A DNA stretch of 64,000 bases from Neptunicoccus sediminis (GTDB taxonomy: Bacteria > Pseudomonadota > Alphaproteobacteria > Rhodobacterales > Rhodobacteraceae), in the NCBI RefSeq assembly GCF_001719615.1, contig NZ_MDVX01000012.1:142438-206437 (forward strand). The letters run 5' to 3'. Positions 35,384-44,417 of the stretch are shown one piece after another (positions within the stretch are counted from its first letter, which is position 1; the number at the start of each line of letters is the position of its first letter). The notes below the pieces were generated by a model that worked only from the letters and a program-made list of their open reading frames with translations, had not been told where the DNA came from and made no database searches. Position numbers and translations under genes: made by a program.

Positions 35384-36183
35384 GCTGACTCCGTCCGACC
35401 CATGATTTCTTCTTCCATGTCCCAGATCATGGACAGGATCTCATCCCGTTTCGGCCCGAAATCAGGATGGCGTTTGACCTCTCGCAGATCGGCGCCGACG
35501 CCCATTTCAGCAAAGGGCAGGTTGTATTCCTTGTGAACCCGACCCGGACGCGGCGCCATAACCAGCAGGCGTTCGCCCAGCAGCAGGGCTTCTTCGACGG
35601 AGTGTGTGATCAGGATGATGGTCTTGCCGGTCTTTTTCCAGATGTCCAGAACGAGGCTTTGCATTTTTTCCCGTGTCAGCGCGTCAAGCGCACCAAGGGG
35701 TTCATCCATAAGGATAATATCAGGGTCATTTGCAAGGCAACGGGCAAGGGCTACGCGCTGTTGCATGCCGCCGGACATTTCGTAGATCATCTTTTCGGCA
35801 AAATCCTGCAAGCCGACAATCCCGAGCAATTCGGTCACTTTGGCGTCGATCTCTGCTTGGGGGGTGCCTTTCATCTTTGGCCCGAAGCCGATGTTTTTGG
35901 CCACATTCATCCACTCGAACAAAGCGCCTTGCTGAAACACCATACCCCGCTCGCTATGGGGGCCGGTGATGGCGTGGCCATTCATGGCCATCGTGCCGGA
36001 TGTCGGCGCCAGAAAGCCTGCAAGGATATTGAGGAGGGTGGTTTTGCCACAGCCCGAAGGCCCCAGCACAGAAAGAAGTTCGCCTTCGTTAATCTGTAAA
36101 TTGATGTTCTTGAGCGCTTCGACATTGCCGCCGTTGGGCAATTCAAAGGTCATGGAGACATCGTCGATGACAAGACCTGTCAT
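35380..36183 (-). CDS. tauB: Taurine ABC transporter ATPase
   Basis: A 267-residue ABC ATPase of the nitrate/sulfonate/taurine type. Walker A GPSGCGKTT, Q-loop MVFQQGALFEWM, signature SGGMQQRVALARCL and Walker B DIILMDEPLGALDALTR are all intact. It energises uptake through TauC. The stop overlaps the tauC start. tauA lies 101 bases upstream across a hairpin. Confidence 0.95.
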   Translation of the reverse strand: MTGLVIDDVSMTFELPNGGNVEALKNINLQINEGELLSVLGPSGCGKTTLLNILAGFLAPTSGTMAMNGHAITGPHSERGMVFQQGALFEWMNVAKNIGFGPKMKGTPQAEIDAKVTELLGIVGLQDFAEKMIYEMSGGMQQRVALARCLANDPDIILMDEPLGALDALTREKMQSLVLDIWKKTGKTIILITHSVEEALLLGERLLVMAPRPGRVHKEYNLPFAEMGVGADLREVKRHPDFGPKRDEILSMIWDMEEEIMGRTESA

Positions 36184-36223
36184 ATAAATTCCATTCGTGA
36201 ACAGAGGTGTGGGTAGCTGAACA

Positions 36224-36254
36224 GAACCGCGGCCGGATACACAGGCCGCAGTTC
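36224..36254 (-). promoter_or_regulatory. Intercistronic hairpin between tauA and tauB
   Basis: GAACCGCGGCC (36224-36234) pairs with GGCCGCAGTTC (36244-36254) with one mismatch. Such stems after a binding-protein gene often stabilise its mRNA or reduce read-through, favouring excess binding protein. No T-run is present. Confidence 0.55.
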
Positions 36255-36284
36255 ATTTTACCATCTATTTGATGAAACCGGAAA

Positions 36285-37292
36285 TTATTCCATCATCATC
36301 TTTTTGGCAGCTTCAAGATAGCTGGTGTTCACAACAGCGGAGTAATCGCTCAGCGCGCTGATTTTGCCGCCTTCTTCCAGCTTGGCCGCAGAGTCTGTCA
36401 GGTATTCGGTTACAAAACCGCCCATCCACTCTTCGGAGAGTTGCTCTTCGATGGTCGGGAAGGCGAAGACGTCAATAACGGCTGTCGTGCCTTCCATGTC
36501 CATGCCGGCTTCTTTCTGGATCGCATCCATCATCGGCGCACGGTCAGCTGCGTACATTGCGTTCATTTCGGCTGTGATCGCAAGGAACTGGGCCAGAACA
36601 TCGGGGTTTTCCTCGCCAAAGGCGGTGGGGATTGTGGTCAGGTCAAAGACTTTGCCCACAACTTTTTCCTTTTCCGCACCGGACAGGATGGTGTTGCCGT
36701 ATTCCTTCATGGTGCGCAAGGAACCACCCCAACCACAGGCCATTGCCAAGTCCGTGTTCGGCTGGCTGAAGGCAGCGGCGGAATCAGACGGGGCCATGTC
36801 AACGATGGTCAGGTCGGATTCTGGGATGTTCAGATAGGCCATCTGCGCCAGAAAGCCGGAATGGGCCGCAGTGCCGAGCGGTACAGCAACTTTTTTGCCC
36901 TTCAGCTCTTCTGCGGCATTGTCTTTGGTGATCTCCAGCTCGGAGCGCACAACGCAGTTGTCATTTTCAGAGTAGGACACCGCAATATCAACTGCTTGCA
37001 GGTCCTGACCGGCGGCTGTTGCCACCAGAAACGGGGTTACGCCCTGTGAGAAAGAGATATGCACATCGCCCGACGCCATTGCTGCGGACATGGCTGTACC
37101 GGCATCAAATGCGACCCATTTGACCGGTATACCCATTTTTTCAGAGTAAATCTTGTTGTGCTGGGCGTATTGATTGGGTGTGGGCCATTCCAGAAAATAG
37201 GCAACAACCAGTTCGTCCAGTGCATAGGCGGCAGAACCCGTGGTCGCAGCCAGTGCCACAGCCATTGCAGTCAGTGTATTCGTAAATTTCAT
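36285..37292 (-). CDS. tauA: Taurine-binding periplasmic protein
   Basis: A 335-residue binding protein with a signal peptide ending in SAAYA, then a mature start ELVVAYFLEWPTPNQYAQ that is characteristic of roseobacter TauA. The fold is the periplasmic type II solute-binding fold of the NMT1/OMP-like group. It delivers taurine to TauBC. First gene of the transporter operon. Confidence 0.93.
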   Translation of the reverse strand: MKFTNTLTAMAVALAATTGSAAYALDELVVAYFLEWPTPNQYAQHNKIYSEKMGIPVKWVAFDAGTAMSAAMASGDVHISFSQGVTPFLVATAAGQDLQAVDIAVSYSENDNCVVRSELEITKDNAAEELKGKKVAVPLGTAAHSGFLAQMAYLNIPESDLTIVDMAPSDSAAAFSQPNTDLAMACGWGGSLRTMKEYGNTILSGAEKEKVVGKVFDLTTIPTAFGEENPDVLAQFLAITAEMNAMYAADRAPMMDAIQKEAGMDMEGTTAVIDVFAFPTIEEQLSEEWMGGFVTEYLTDSAAKLEEGGKISALSDYSAVVNTSYLEAAKKMMME

Positions 37293-37426
37293 AGATAGTC
37301 TCCCTGAGTGGCAGAGCCTTCGTTGAGACCCCGCTCGGTTCGTTTAAGGCTCGGTCGCGTATCAGTGCAGACGGAACTGCTGACAGGTGGTCTAAAATTA
37401 CCGAAATAGGATAGCGCCAGTTAGCC

Positions 37427-37444
37427 TATTGGATGATTCCAATA
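37427..37444. promoter_or_regulatory. Palindrome upstream of tauA
   Basis: TATTGGA (37427-37433) and TCCAATA (37438-37444) form a perfect 7-base inverted repeat around TGAT, between the tauR stop and the tauA start. It is a candidate operator or promoter element for tauA. No regulator is assigned. Confidence 0.45.
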
Positions 37445-37475
37445 CGGGAATTGTCTCAAAACTCGGCGGGCCTGC

Positions 37476-38936
37476 CTAGAAGTTTCTTATTGTTTTTGAA
37501 ATGATGGAAATCCCTTTTGGGATCATGCGGCTGTCGATAGACGAATAGGCCAGCCGGAAGTGGTTTTTCGGGGCGTTCGGGCCTTCAAAAAAGGGTGCGC
37601 CGGGTTCGATCAACACCTCCTCTGCCTTAAGCAATCGTGCCAGATCAACCGTATCCACATGATCGGGCGCACGCATCCAGAACGACGATCCGCCAAATGA
37701 CGCACTGCCGGCAACGGTTAATTCGTGGTCTGCCAGCGCCTTTGCCATGACCTGACGCCGTTCAAAATAGGCGTCTTTCATGCGCCGGATCAGCGCGTCG
37801 TAATGCCCGAGCGCAAGGAAATTGGCAGTGGTGCGCTGCATGTGGCCGGGGGGATGCCGCAACACGGTCGTGCGCAAGGCACGGGCCTGTCGGATCAACG
37901 GCTCCGAACCGACCAGATACCCCAGACGCAGGCCCGGAAACAGCGATTTCGAGAAGCTGCCCACATAGATTACCCGCCCTTCGGTATCGAGCGATTTTAG
38001 CGCGGGAGAGGGGGCGTTCAGAAAGGACATCTCAAATTCGTAATCGTCCTCTACCACGATCATATCCTGCGCACTTGCCATTTCCAGCAGGGCATGGCGG
38101 CGGGCCATTGGCATGGTGGCGGCGGTCGGTGCGTGATGGCTCGGGGTGGTGAAAATGACGTCCGTATCGGGTGGCACCAGATCGGGGATCATGCCGTTTT
38201 CGTCAATATCAACAGGGGCCAGCGCGCATTCCGTGTGGCGCAGGATGTCGCGCACACCGGGATAGCCCGGATTTTCAAAGGCGGCCTTGCGCCCTTTGCC
38301 AAGCAAAAGCTGTCCGACCATCCACAGCGCATTCTGCGCCCCGACCGTCAGCAAAATCTGGTCGCGGTTGGCCTGAATGCCCCGCCGTGTCAGCGTGTGT
38401 CTGGCAATGAAATCAATCAGTTGCGCATCGTCTTCTTCGGCATAATCCGACGTCAGACTGTCGAACTCTTTCTTGCCGAGCGCTTGGTGCGCACAAAGCC
38501 GCCAGTTGGAATGGCTGAACAGTTGCGGGTCGGCCTGACCGTAGATGAAGGGATAGGGGTAGGACTGCCAGTTAAAACATTTGGCCACCATCGGCGCACC
38601 CGTATAGCGGCGTTGCAGGGCGGCGGACCAGTCAACTTTATCAGTGCGATCCGCTGTGGTGCCATCAAAGGCCGACGTGGGCGCATCATCCGCCACAAAA
38701 TACCCCGAGCGGGAGCGTGTCGCAAGGTATCCGTCCGCCACCAGTTCCTGATAGGACAGGGTGACGGTGATCCGGGAAATCCCCAGATGTTTGGCCAGTT
38801 TGCGTGAGGAGGGCAGCCGTTCACCGGGCAGAAAACGGCGCGATAGAATGGCCGAGGCCACGATCTGCCGGATCTGGCTTTGCAGGCTGCCTTCAAAGGC
38901 TGGATCGAGAAAGAAGAGGTCTTCGGATAGGGCCAT
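37476..38936 (-). CDS. tauR: MocR-type taurine regulator
   Basis: A 486-residue regulator of the MocR/PdxR group. A GntR winged helix is at the N-terminus (RFLPGERLPSSRKLAKHLGISRITVTLSYQEL region), then a fold-type I aminotransferase-like domain with the PLP lysine in the YVGSFSKSLFPGLRLGY tract. TauR of Rhodobacter activates taurine genes. Here it lies directly upstream of tauABC in the same direction, with 183 bases between. TauR-like repeats lie just upstream of its own start. Confidence 0.88.
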   Translation of the reverse strand: MALSEDLFFLDPAFEGSLQSQIRQIVASAILSRRFLPGERLPSSRKLAKHLGISRITVTLSYQELVADGYLATRSRSGYFVADDAPTSAFDGTTADRTDKVDWSAALQRRYTGAPMVAKCFNWQSYPYPFIYGQADPQLFSHSNWRLCAHQALGKKEFDSLTSDYAEEDDAQLIDFIARHTLTRRGIQANRDQILLTVGAQNALWMVGQLLLGKGRKAAFENPGYPGVRDILRHTECALAPVDIDENGMIPDLVPPDTDVIFTTPSHHAPTAATMPMARRHALLEMASAQDMIVVEDDYEFEMSFLNAPSPALKSLDTEGRVIYVGSFSKSLFPGLRLGYLVGSEPLIRQARALRTTVLRHPPGHMQRTTANFLALGHYDALIRRMKDAYFERRQVMAKALADHELTVAGSASFGGSSFWMRAPDHVDTVDLARLLKAEEVLIEPGAPFFEGPNAPKNHFRLAYSSIDSRMIPKGISIISKTIRNF

Positions 38937-38948
38937 GCCGCAACTTAG

Positions 38949-38980
38949 CTGGACCTAGGCGCGTGGTAAAGTGGACTTAT
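38949..38980. promoter_or_regulatory. Direct repeats resembling TauR-binding sites
   Basis: CTGGACCTAG at 38949-38958 and GTGGACTTAT at 38971-38980, 22 bases (two helical turns) apart, resemble the CTGGAC(T/C)TAA repeats described for TauR in Rhodobacter capsulatus. They lie just upstream of the tauR start in the promoter region. Confidence 0.6.
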
Positions 38981-38989
38981 CGCTTGGCG

Positions 38990-39670
38990 CTAAAGTTTCA
39001 GAAACTGGGAGCGTTCCCCGTCATGGCTGAAAAAAGGAACCGGATGATCTCCGTCCGGTTCGTTCAAACGGTTCTGCACCTCGGCCAGCACCACTTCGGT
39101 GATGAAGGGAAGGTCGAATTCACGGGATTTGGCCAGTGGAATCCATTGCAGATGGGATAATTCATCCTGCGCCCGCCCGAAATCATCCGGATCATCCTGA
39201 ATAAGCTCGGCGCGGCCCAGAAAAAACCGCGCATCAAATCGGCGCGGGCGACCCGGAGGCGTAATAGCGCGGAAAATAAACTCCAGTCCTGTCGGGTCGG
39301 GCAGACACCCCGAAAGGAAAAAGCTCTGCCAGTTGTCAGGCTGGGTATGGGCCATTTCGGGTGCCCTGTCGGAACACTGGCCGATGCGCTGTCCGGTTTC
39401 TTCCCACATCTCGCGAATCGCGGCGGCCAGCAGGGACGGGCCGAGTGACGGATCGGATTGCGCCTTCAGTCTTTCCATACAGGCATTCTGTGCGGTGTTG
39501 GACAGGGTGACTTCGGCATCTGTGGGATCGACAGCGCCACCGGGAAAGACGAATTTATTGGGCATGAAGACAGCAGATTTGCCCCGCTGCCCCATCAGAA
39601 CCTGTGGTCCGTCGTCACCGTCGCGCACCAGAATTACGGTTGCTGCGTTTTTGATGGGGATGTCATTCAT
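38990..39670 (-). CDS. NUDIX hydrolase
   Basis: A 226-residue hydrolase with a Nudix box spanning GGAVDPTD...AAIREMWEETGQRIG. The glutamates of REMWEETG bind the catalytic metal. The layout is like NUDT19/coenzyme-A diphosphatase-type proteins, but the substrate cannot be fixed. No operon partner: it lies between tauR and DUF983. Confidence 0.88.
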   Translation of the reverse strand: MNDIPIKNAATVILVRDGDDGPQVLMGQRGKSAVFMPNKFVFPGGAVDPTDAEVTLSNTAQNACMERLKAQSDPSLGPSLLAAAIREMWEETGQRIGQCSDRAPEMAHTQPDNWQSFFLSGCLPDPTGLEFIFRAITPPGRPRRFDARFFLGRAELIQDDPDDFGRAQDELSHLQWIPLAKSREFDLPFITEVVLAEVQNRLNEPDGDHPVPFFSHDGERSQFLKL

Positions 39671-39731
39671 GTTCTGCGCCTGCCTTTATTGCTTGGGCAT
39701 ATATAAATCCCCCGCCCGCAGGCTTGTCCAG

Positions 39732-40151
39732 CTATTCCGCCGCGACTGGCGTAACGTCGCGGCCAAAGCCGTGCATCCGTTTGGCCCACTGCAAGCCGAC
39801 GAAAACCCCTTTAATCCGCGGCAGCATATAAAGTGCGAGCGCGACAAAGGCGACCATGAAGCCCACACTCAGAACCAGCGCATTGGGGCGGAAGACCTCA
39901 AACATCAGCATCATCAGCGGGGCCAGAAGGTGCCCGCAGATCAGAATGGTCACATAGGCGGGTCCATCATCCGCGCGGTGGTGGTGTAGCTCCTCCGAGC
40001 AGACCTCGCAGGTGTCGCGCACGGTGAGATAGCCTTTAAGCAGCGGTCCGGTGCCACAGTTGGGGCACTTGCGCCGCCACCCGCGCAACATCGCAGGCTT
40101 AGCCTCACGCTCTGCCACGTTGGGGGCAATGATATGGTCGTTGTTTTCCAT
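39732..40151 (-). CDS. DUF983 membrane protein
   Basis: A 139-residue protein with two CxxC pairs (CPNCGTG and CEVCSEE) that look zinc-binding, followed by two membrane helices (AYVTILICGHLLAPLMMLMF and the next). Family function unknown. Some members lie near cytochrome oxidase genes. The ATG at 40151 has an AGGTG site upstream, and an earlier in-frame start is not supported. Confidence 0.85.
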   Translation of the reverse strand: MENNDHIIAPNVAEREAKPAMLRGWRRKCPNCGTGPLLKGYLTVRDTCEVCSEELHHHRADDGPAYVTILICGHLLAPLMMLMFEVFRPNALVLSVGFMVAFVALALYMLPRIKGVFVGLQWAKRMHGFGRDVTPVAAE

Positions 40152-40371
40152 TGGACACCTTTGGATCAATAGTCTGATCATAATTTTCCATATGGTCAAT
40201 TTAGATCCATCGGCGCTGAAAAGAACTGGGACAAGCTGTCTTGCGGCGGGATGTCGCAAACTTGCCGTGCGAAAAACTTTTTTAAGAAAGTTGCGACGGA
40301 ACCTTTGGCGGCCCTGCGTATCAGACCCGACACAACACGGTCACACTGAAAACCAAACCAAAGGAAATACA

Positions 40372-40968
40372 ATGAAAAATCCTGTAAAATACGGACTCAT
40401 GGGTGCAACGGCTCTGATGATCGCGCTTTCAGCGACTACTCCGACTATGGCCAAACCCCGCGGCGGGTTGCAGTTTGAAACGTTGGACACCAACAGCGAC
40501 GGTTTCGTTGATAAGGCGGAATTGCTTGCCGCCCGCGATGCCCGCTTTGATGCGATGGATGCGGATAAAGACGGCGCTGTCACCAAGGAAGAGGCCAAAG
40601 CCCACCGCAAGGCAATGCGCGCAGAGATGAAGGCCAAACACGCCGAATCCGGTAAGGAACGAAAAGAGCGCGGCAATAAAGACGCGGCGCGGGGAGACAT
40701 GTTCGACAAGCTGGACGCCGATAGCAACGGGTCTTTGTCCAAGGAAGAATTTGAAGCCGCCCGAAAGCATCACGGCCGCAAGGCCCATCGCGGTGATCGT
40801 ATGATGGCCAAGATGGATGCCAATAAAGACGGCAAGATCACCCGTGACGAGCTGGGCACAGACATGGCGGACCGGATGATCAAACATCTCGACACAGATG
40901 GGGACGGCAAGATTTCCAAGGCCGAAGCAGACTCCGCACGGGGTAAAAAGCACGGTCGCGGCGAATAA
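40372..40968 (+). CDS. Secreted EF-hand calcium-binding protein
   Basis: A 198-residue periplasmic protein. It has a signal peptide ending in TMA and five EF-hand loops: DTNSDGFVDKAE, DADKDGAVTKEE, DADSNGSLSKEE, DANKDGKITRDE and DTDGDGKISKAE. The Lys/Arg-rich linkers between them are unusual for calmodulin-like proteins. An AAGGAAATAC ribosome site precedes the ATG. It is followed by an ECF sigma gene and ZraP-like gene, suggesting an envelope or metal stress role (inference). Confidence 0.9.
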   Translation: MKNPVKYGLMGATALMIALSATTPTMAKPRGGLQFETLDTNSDGFVDKAELLAARDARFDAMDADKDGAVTKEEAKAHRKAMRAEMKAKHAESGKERKERGNKDAARGDMFDKLDADSNGSLSKEEFEAARKHHGRKAHRGDRMMAKMDANKDGKITRDELGTDMADRMIKHLDTDGDGKISKAEADSARGKKHGRGE

Positions 40969-41043
40969 ACCCTGACACAGCAATGTCCGGCCCTTGGTCC
41001 GGGCATTGCGCCACCCCATTGATAAAAGGTATGCCGGTGCAGG

Positions 41044-41634
41044 ATGATGCCACTTGATACCAACGACGATATTAGCGACGACGCGCTTATGGTTCTGTTT
41101 GCAAATGGCGACGGGCAGGCGGCCTCTGTACTGGCGTACCGCCACACGGGACGGGTGCTGGCGCTTGCGCTGCGCATGCTCGGGGATAAGGCCGAAGCCG
41201 AAGATGTGGCCCAAGACGCGCTGATGCGTTTGTGGAAGATTGCACCGGACTGGCGGCAGGGAGAGGCCAAAGTGTCCACATGGCTCTACCGCGTGGCGAG
41301 CAATCTGTGTACGGACCGGCTGCGCAAACAGGGTGGCAAACGGGCAAGCGAAGACATCGACAATGTGCCTGAACCCAAAGACGACGCCCCCTCGATAGAG
41401 TCCGATCTGATCGCGCGGGACAGGGCAAACGCATTGCAGGCCGCGCTGGAAACCCTGCCAGTGCGCCAGCGCAAGGCGGTAAGCCTGCGTTTTTTGCAGG
41501 AACTGGCAAACCCCGAAGTGGCAGAGATCATGGAAATTTCAGTGGAAGCGGTTGAAAGTCTGCTGGCGCGGGGAAAACGCGGGCTGGCAGAGGCGCTGGA
41601 GGCGCAAAAAATGGAACTGGGATTGGATACATAG
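41044..41634 (+). CDS. ECF-type RNA polymerase sigma factor
   Basis: A 196-residue sigma factor with region 2 (VLALALRMLGDKAEAEDVAQDALMRLWK) and region 4 (LPVRQRKAVSLRFLQELANPEVAEIM) and no domain beyond those, as in ECF sigmas. It is followed at once by a membrane anti-sigma candidate, then by a ZraP-like gene, and preceded by the EF-hand gene. The signal is unknown, with metal or envelope stress plausible. Confidence 0.93.
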   Translation: MMPLDTNDDISDDALMVLFANGDGQAASVLAYRHTGRVLALALRMLGDKAEAEDVAQDALMRLWKIAPDWRQGEAKVSTWLYRVASNLCTDRLRKQGGKRASEDIDNVPEPKDDAPSIESDLIARDRANALQAALETLPVRQRKAVSLRFLQELANPEVAEIMEISVEAVESLLARGKRGLAEALEAQKMELGLDT

Positions 41635-42030
41635 ATGACAGATTCAGAAAAAGGCGAAAACCAAGAGATGCTGGATGTGTTTTTTGAGGCGTCAAGGGCG
41701 CAAGATCCTGTGCCCGGTTCGGATTTAATGGCACGCATTCTGGCGGATGCATCGCAGGTTCAGGCTGGTTTCAACCCAGCACCTGCCGTGGTGTCACACC
41801 CGTCAGCGGGGCAACCCGGCCAGACCTTGCTGTCACGGATTTTCGCAGTGATGGGCGGTTGGGCCGGTGCTTCGGCTCTGACTGCCTCGGTTTGCATCGG
41901 CGTGCTCTACGGGGCCACGGCACCGGACACGGTCCGCAGTTATCTGCCCGCACTCGATGAACAAACGGCAGAGCTGGACTACAGCTATCTGGGACTTCTG
42001 GACGAAACCGTCGCAGATCTTGAAGGGTAA
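41635..42030 (+). CDS. Putative membrane anti-sigma protein
   Basis: A 131-residue protein with one hydrophobic helix in the second half (GGWAGASALTASVCIGVLYG) and an acidic C-terminus. It begins one base after the sigma stop codon. Size, topology and position match anti-sigma factors of roseobacter ECF clusters, but no zinc-binding anti-sigma motif is present, so the role is inference. Confidence 0.7.
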   Translation: MTDSEKGENQEMLDVFFEASRAQDPVPGSDLMARILADASQVQAGFNPAPAVVSHPSAGQPGQTLLSRIFAVMGGWAGASALTASVCIGVLYGATAPDTVRSYLPALDEQTAELDYSYLGLLDETVADLEG

Positions 42031-42035
42031 AGAGA

Positions 42036-42518
42036 ATGACACAAACGACAGAGATCAGAAAAACCCGTAACTGGGGAAAGGTCGCTTTGATCGGATCGCT
42101 TGCCCTGAACCTGCTGGTGGTCGGGCTGGTAGTCGGTGCCTTTGGCCGCTTTGACGGACATGCGGGCGGACGGGCGGGGATGGGACTTGGAAGTTTCATC
42201 AAAGCCTTGCCGGAAGCGGAACAGGATATGGTGCGCGCCGCTTCGGGGCTGCGCCGCGAGGATCGTAAAAAGACGATGCAGGCGCTTCGCGCGTCAAAAA
42301 ACGCGCTGGAACAGGCGCTGTTGGCACAGCCTTTCAATGAGGAGGCAGCCCGCGCGGCGATCAAGGCCCATCACCTGATCGCGTTGCAACACGGAGAGCG
42401 TCTGCAAAATGCTTTGGTCAAAGCAGTGGCCGATATGTCGCCGCAAGACCATGCAACCTATGTAGAACGGGTGCACCAAGAGCAGGAAAAGCGCCTTGAG
42501 CGTGAAAAGAACCGCTGA
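42036..42518 (+). CDS. Periplasmic metal-sensor (CpxP/ZraP-like) protein
   Basis: A 160-residue protein with an N-terminal anchor helix (VALIGSLALNLLVVGLVVG) and a helical periplasmic part with repeated Arg/Lys/Gln-rich amphipathic tracts, as in the heavy-metal-resistance/ZraP group. Such proteins buffer metal and report envelope stress. Five bases after the anti-sigma candidate, so probably in one operon. Confidence 0.8.
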   Translation: MTQTTEIRKTRNWGKVALIGSLALNLLVVGLVVGAFGRFDGHAGGRAGMGLGSFIKALPEAEQDMVRAASGLRREDRKKTMQALRASKNALEQALLAQPFNEEAARAAIKAHHLIALQHGERLQNALVKAVADMSPQDHATYVERVHQEQEKRLEREKNR

Positions 42519-42542
42519 TTTATGCTGACAACTGGGGGCAGG

Positions 42543-43919
42543 TCAGGCGGCCTTATCCCCGAAAATCACGCGGTTGCGCCCTGAATCCTTGGCCCGGTAG
42601 AGCGCACGATCCGCAAAACCGAGCACCTCCATTGCCTGATCGCTGCCCAAACCCGCACTTGTACTGACCCCAATGCTTGCAGAAACGGCAATCCGGTTGC
42701 CGCTTTCATCGAGAAACGGGGTGTGACAGATCGCACGGCGCAACCTGTCGGCAATCTCTTGCAGGGTGGCGAGCGGCGTGTCTTTCAGGATTATAAGAAA
42801 CTCCTCGCCCCCGTAGCGGCACAATAAATCGGCGCTGCGAATGTTGCGCAACAGCCGTTTGGCGGCCTCTTTCAACACGTGATCGCCGGTAAGATGACCA
42901 TAAGAGTCGTTAACGTTTTTGAAACGGTCAAGGTCTAGAATCATCGCTGTGACCGAGGCTTGCGGGCGGGCAAGTTGCTGGTCCAGATATTGCAGTCCGT
43001 AACGCCGGTTATAAAGCCCTGTCAGCGGATCGGTCAGGGCAGATTTCAAATGGTTCGCTACCGCCCTTTCCGTGCGGTAGGACATCTGTTTTTGCCAGAT
43101 CATCCGGCGCAGGGCGGTGGCAAAACGGGCGGGGCCGCTGGTGGCGGAAATAAATTCCTGCGCCCCCAGTTCCAGCGAACGGGCCGCGTTCGGGCAACCT
43201 GTGTCACAGGCATAAAGGATCGGCGTTTCCCTGTCCGGATTGCGCTTGCGCAGGTCGCAAATGGTCTGAAAGGCCGCCGTCCGCCCAAGGCTGGTCTCAT
43301 CCACCAGCGAAATATCGGCGGGTGGGTGATCCATGCGCTCCTGTTCCGTGCGGATCAGGCTAAGAAGTGGAAAGTCACGGTTGAGAAGGGCAGCAACCTG
43401 CGCTTGGAAAGAGGTGGTGAAAATCGAGAGGGCGCATGACAGGTCGAGAACAACTTTGCGGGCAAAAGGCGGGGGATAAAAAATGGACGGTTCGGCAAAG
43501 CCCATCTGTGTGATGGTCGACTGACGGGCGATTAGCGCGTCGAGCTTTTCCTTACCGCGAATCAACATGTTAATCCGCGCCGCCATCAGCCAGCGCTGCG
43601 TGGTGTAGGCCATGACATCATCCGCCAGACAGTCATGGGCCGCATCCCAAACCGCCGTATCCGCGCTGTCATGCAGCAGGATCACAGGAATATGCGCCGT
43701 AGCCTGAGACTGGGTAAGACGGGAAATATTTTCAAAATCCGCTCTCTGTTCCGCCGCATAAGACAGCATCACCAGATCCGGCGGCGCAAAACGCAGGCTT
43801 TGGGCCAGTTCGATCCCGTCCGAGGCCAACGCCACGTCAAAAAAATCCCGCGTAAGCTGGGATTTAAGCATCAACCGGTTGGTGACTTGCGGATCAAGAA
43901 GAAGGATACGTCCAGGCAT
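42543..43919 (-). CDS. PleD-like diguanylate cyclase
   Basis: A 458-residue response regulator with a receiver-like domain (residues 1-120), a second receiver-like domain and a C-terminal GGDEF domain. The active site is GGEEF (in CRYGGEEFLII), and an RSAD motif five residues before it forms the inhibitory I-site, so c-di-GMP synthesis with product control is expected. The first receiver has VMLSYA where the phospho-acceptor Asp would sit, so it may not be phosphorylated. A DUF3572 gene lies divergently upstream. A divK gene is not adjacent. Confidence 0.9.
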   Translation of the reverse strand: MPGRILLLDPQVTNRLMLKSQLTRDFFDVALASDGIELAQSLRFAPPDLVMLSYAAEQRADFENISRLTQSQATAHIPVILLHDSADTAVWDAAHDCLADDVMAYTTQRWLMAARINMLIRGKEKLDALIARQSTITQMGFAEPSIFYPPPFARKVVLDLSCALSIFTTSFQAQVAALLNRDFPLLSLIRTEQERMDHPPADISLVDETSLGRTAAFQTICDLRKRNPDRETPILYACDTGCPNAARSLELGAQEFISATSGPARFATALRRMIWQKQMSYRTERAVANHLKSALTDPLTGLYNRRYGLQYLDQQLARPQASVTAMILDLDRFKNVNDSYGHLTGDHVLKEAAKRLLRNIRSADLLCRYGGEEFLIILKDTPLATLQEIADRLRRAICHTPFLDESGNRIAVSASIGVSTSAGLGSDQAMEVLGFADRALYRAKDSGRNRVIFGDKAA

Positions 43920-44130
43920 AAGTGCAGTCCTGCAGGTGTGAATTCGTGAAAGGCGTTACAAACTGGGCTAACAGACACGGTGCCAAACAGAATGCTAAGC
44001 ACAGCGCCGAACAGGATGCCGGACGCGGTGCTAATCTGCGACGCGTGCGGCGGGATTGCTGACAGTTAACCTTAATAGTGTTAACGAAACCTTTCTGAAC
44101 TGGAAAAAATTTGAATCGGATTGAAGCGGG

Positions 44131-44409
44131 ATGAAGCAAGAACAAGCGGAAATCATTGCGTTACAAGCACTTGCTTGGATAGTAGCAGAGGATGATCTGC
44201 GGGATGTGTTCCTAGGGGCCAGCGGTGCGAGCGTTGATGATTTGCGCACCCGCGCCGCTGATCCGGATTTTCAGGGGGCTGTTTTGGGGTTTTTGTTAAT
44301 GGATGACACCTGGGTGACGGGGTTTTGCGACGCCCACGGCCTGTCCTATGAAACCCCCTACGCCGCGCAACAATCCCTGCCGGGGCAGGGGGAGGTTCAC
44401 TGGACCTGA
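44131..44409 (+). CDS. DUF3572 protein
   Basis: A 92-residue acidic helical protein of an alphaproteobacterial family of unknown function, often near pleD. Recognised from the AEIIALQALAWIVAEDD, DDLRTRA and MDDTWVTGFCDAHGL segments. It converges with the dehalogenase gene 8 bases on. Confidence 0.85.
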   Translation: MKQEQAEIIALQALAWIVAEDDLRDVFLGASGASVDDLRTRAADPDFQGAVLGFLLMDDTWVTGFCDAHGLSYETPYAAQQSLPGQGEVHWT

Positions 44410-44417
44410 GAGCGGGT

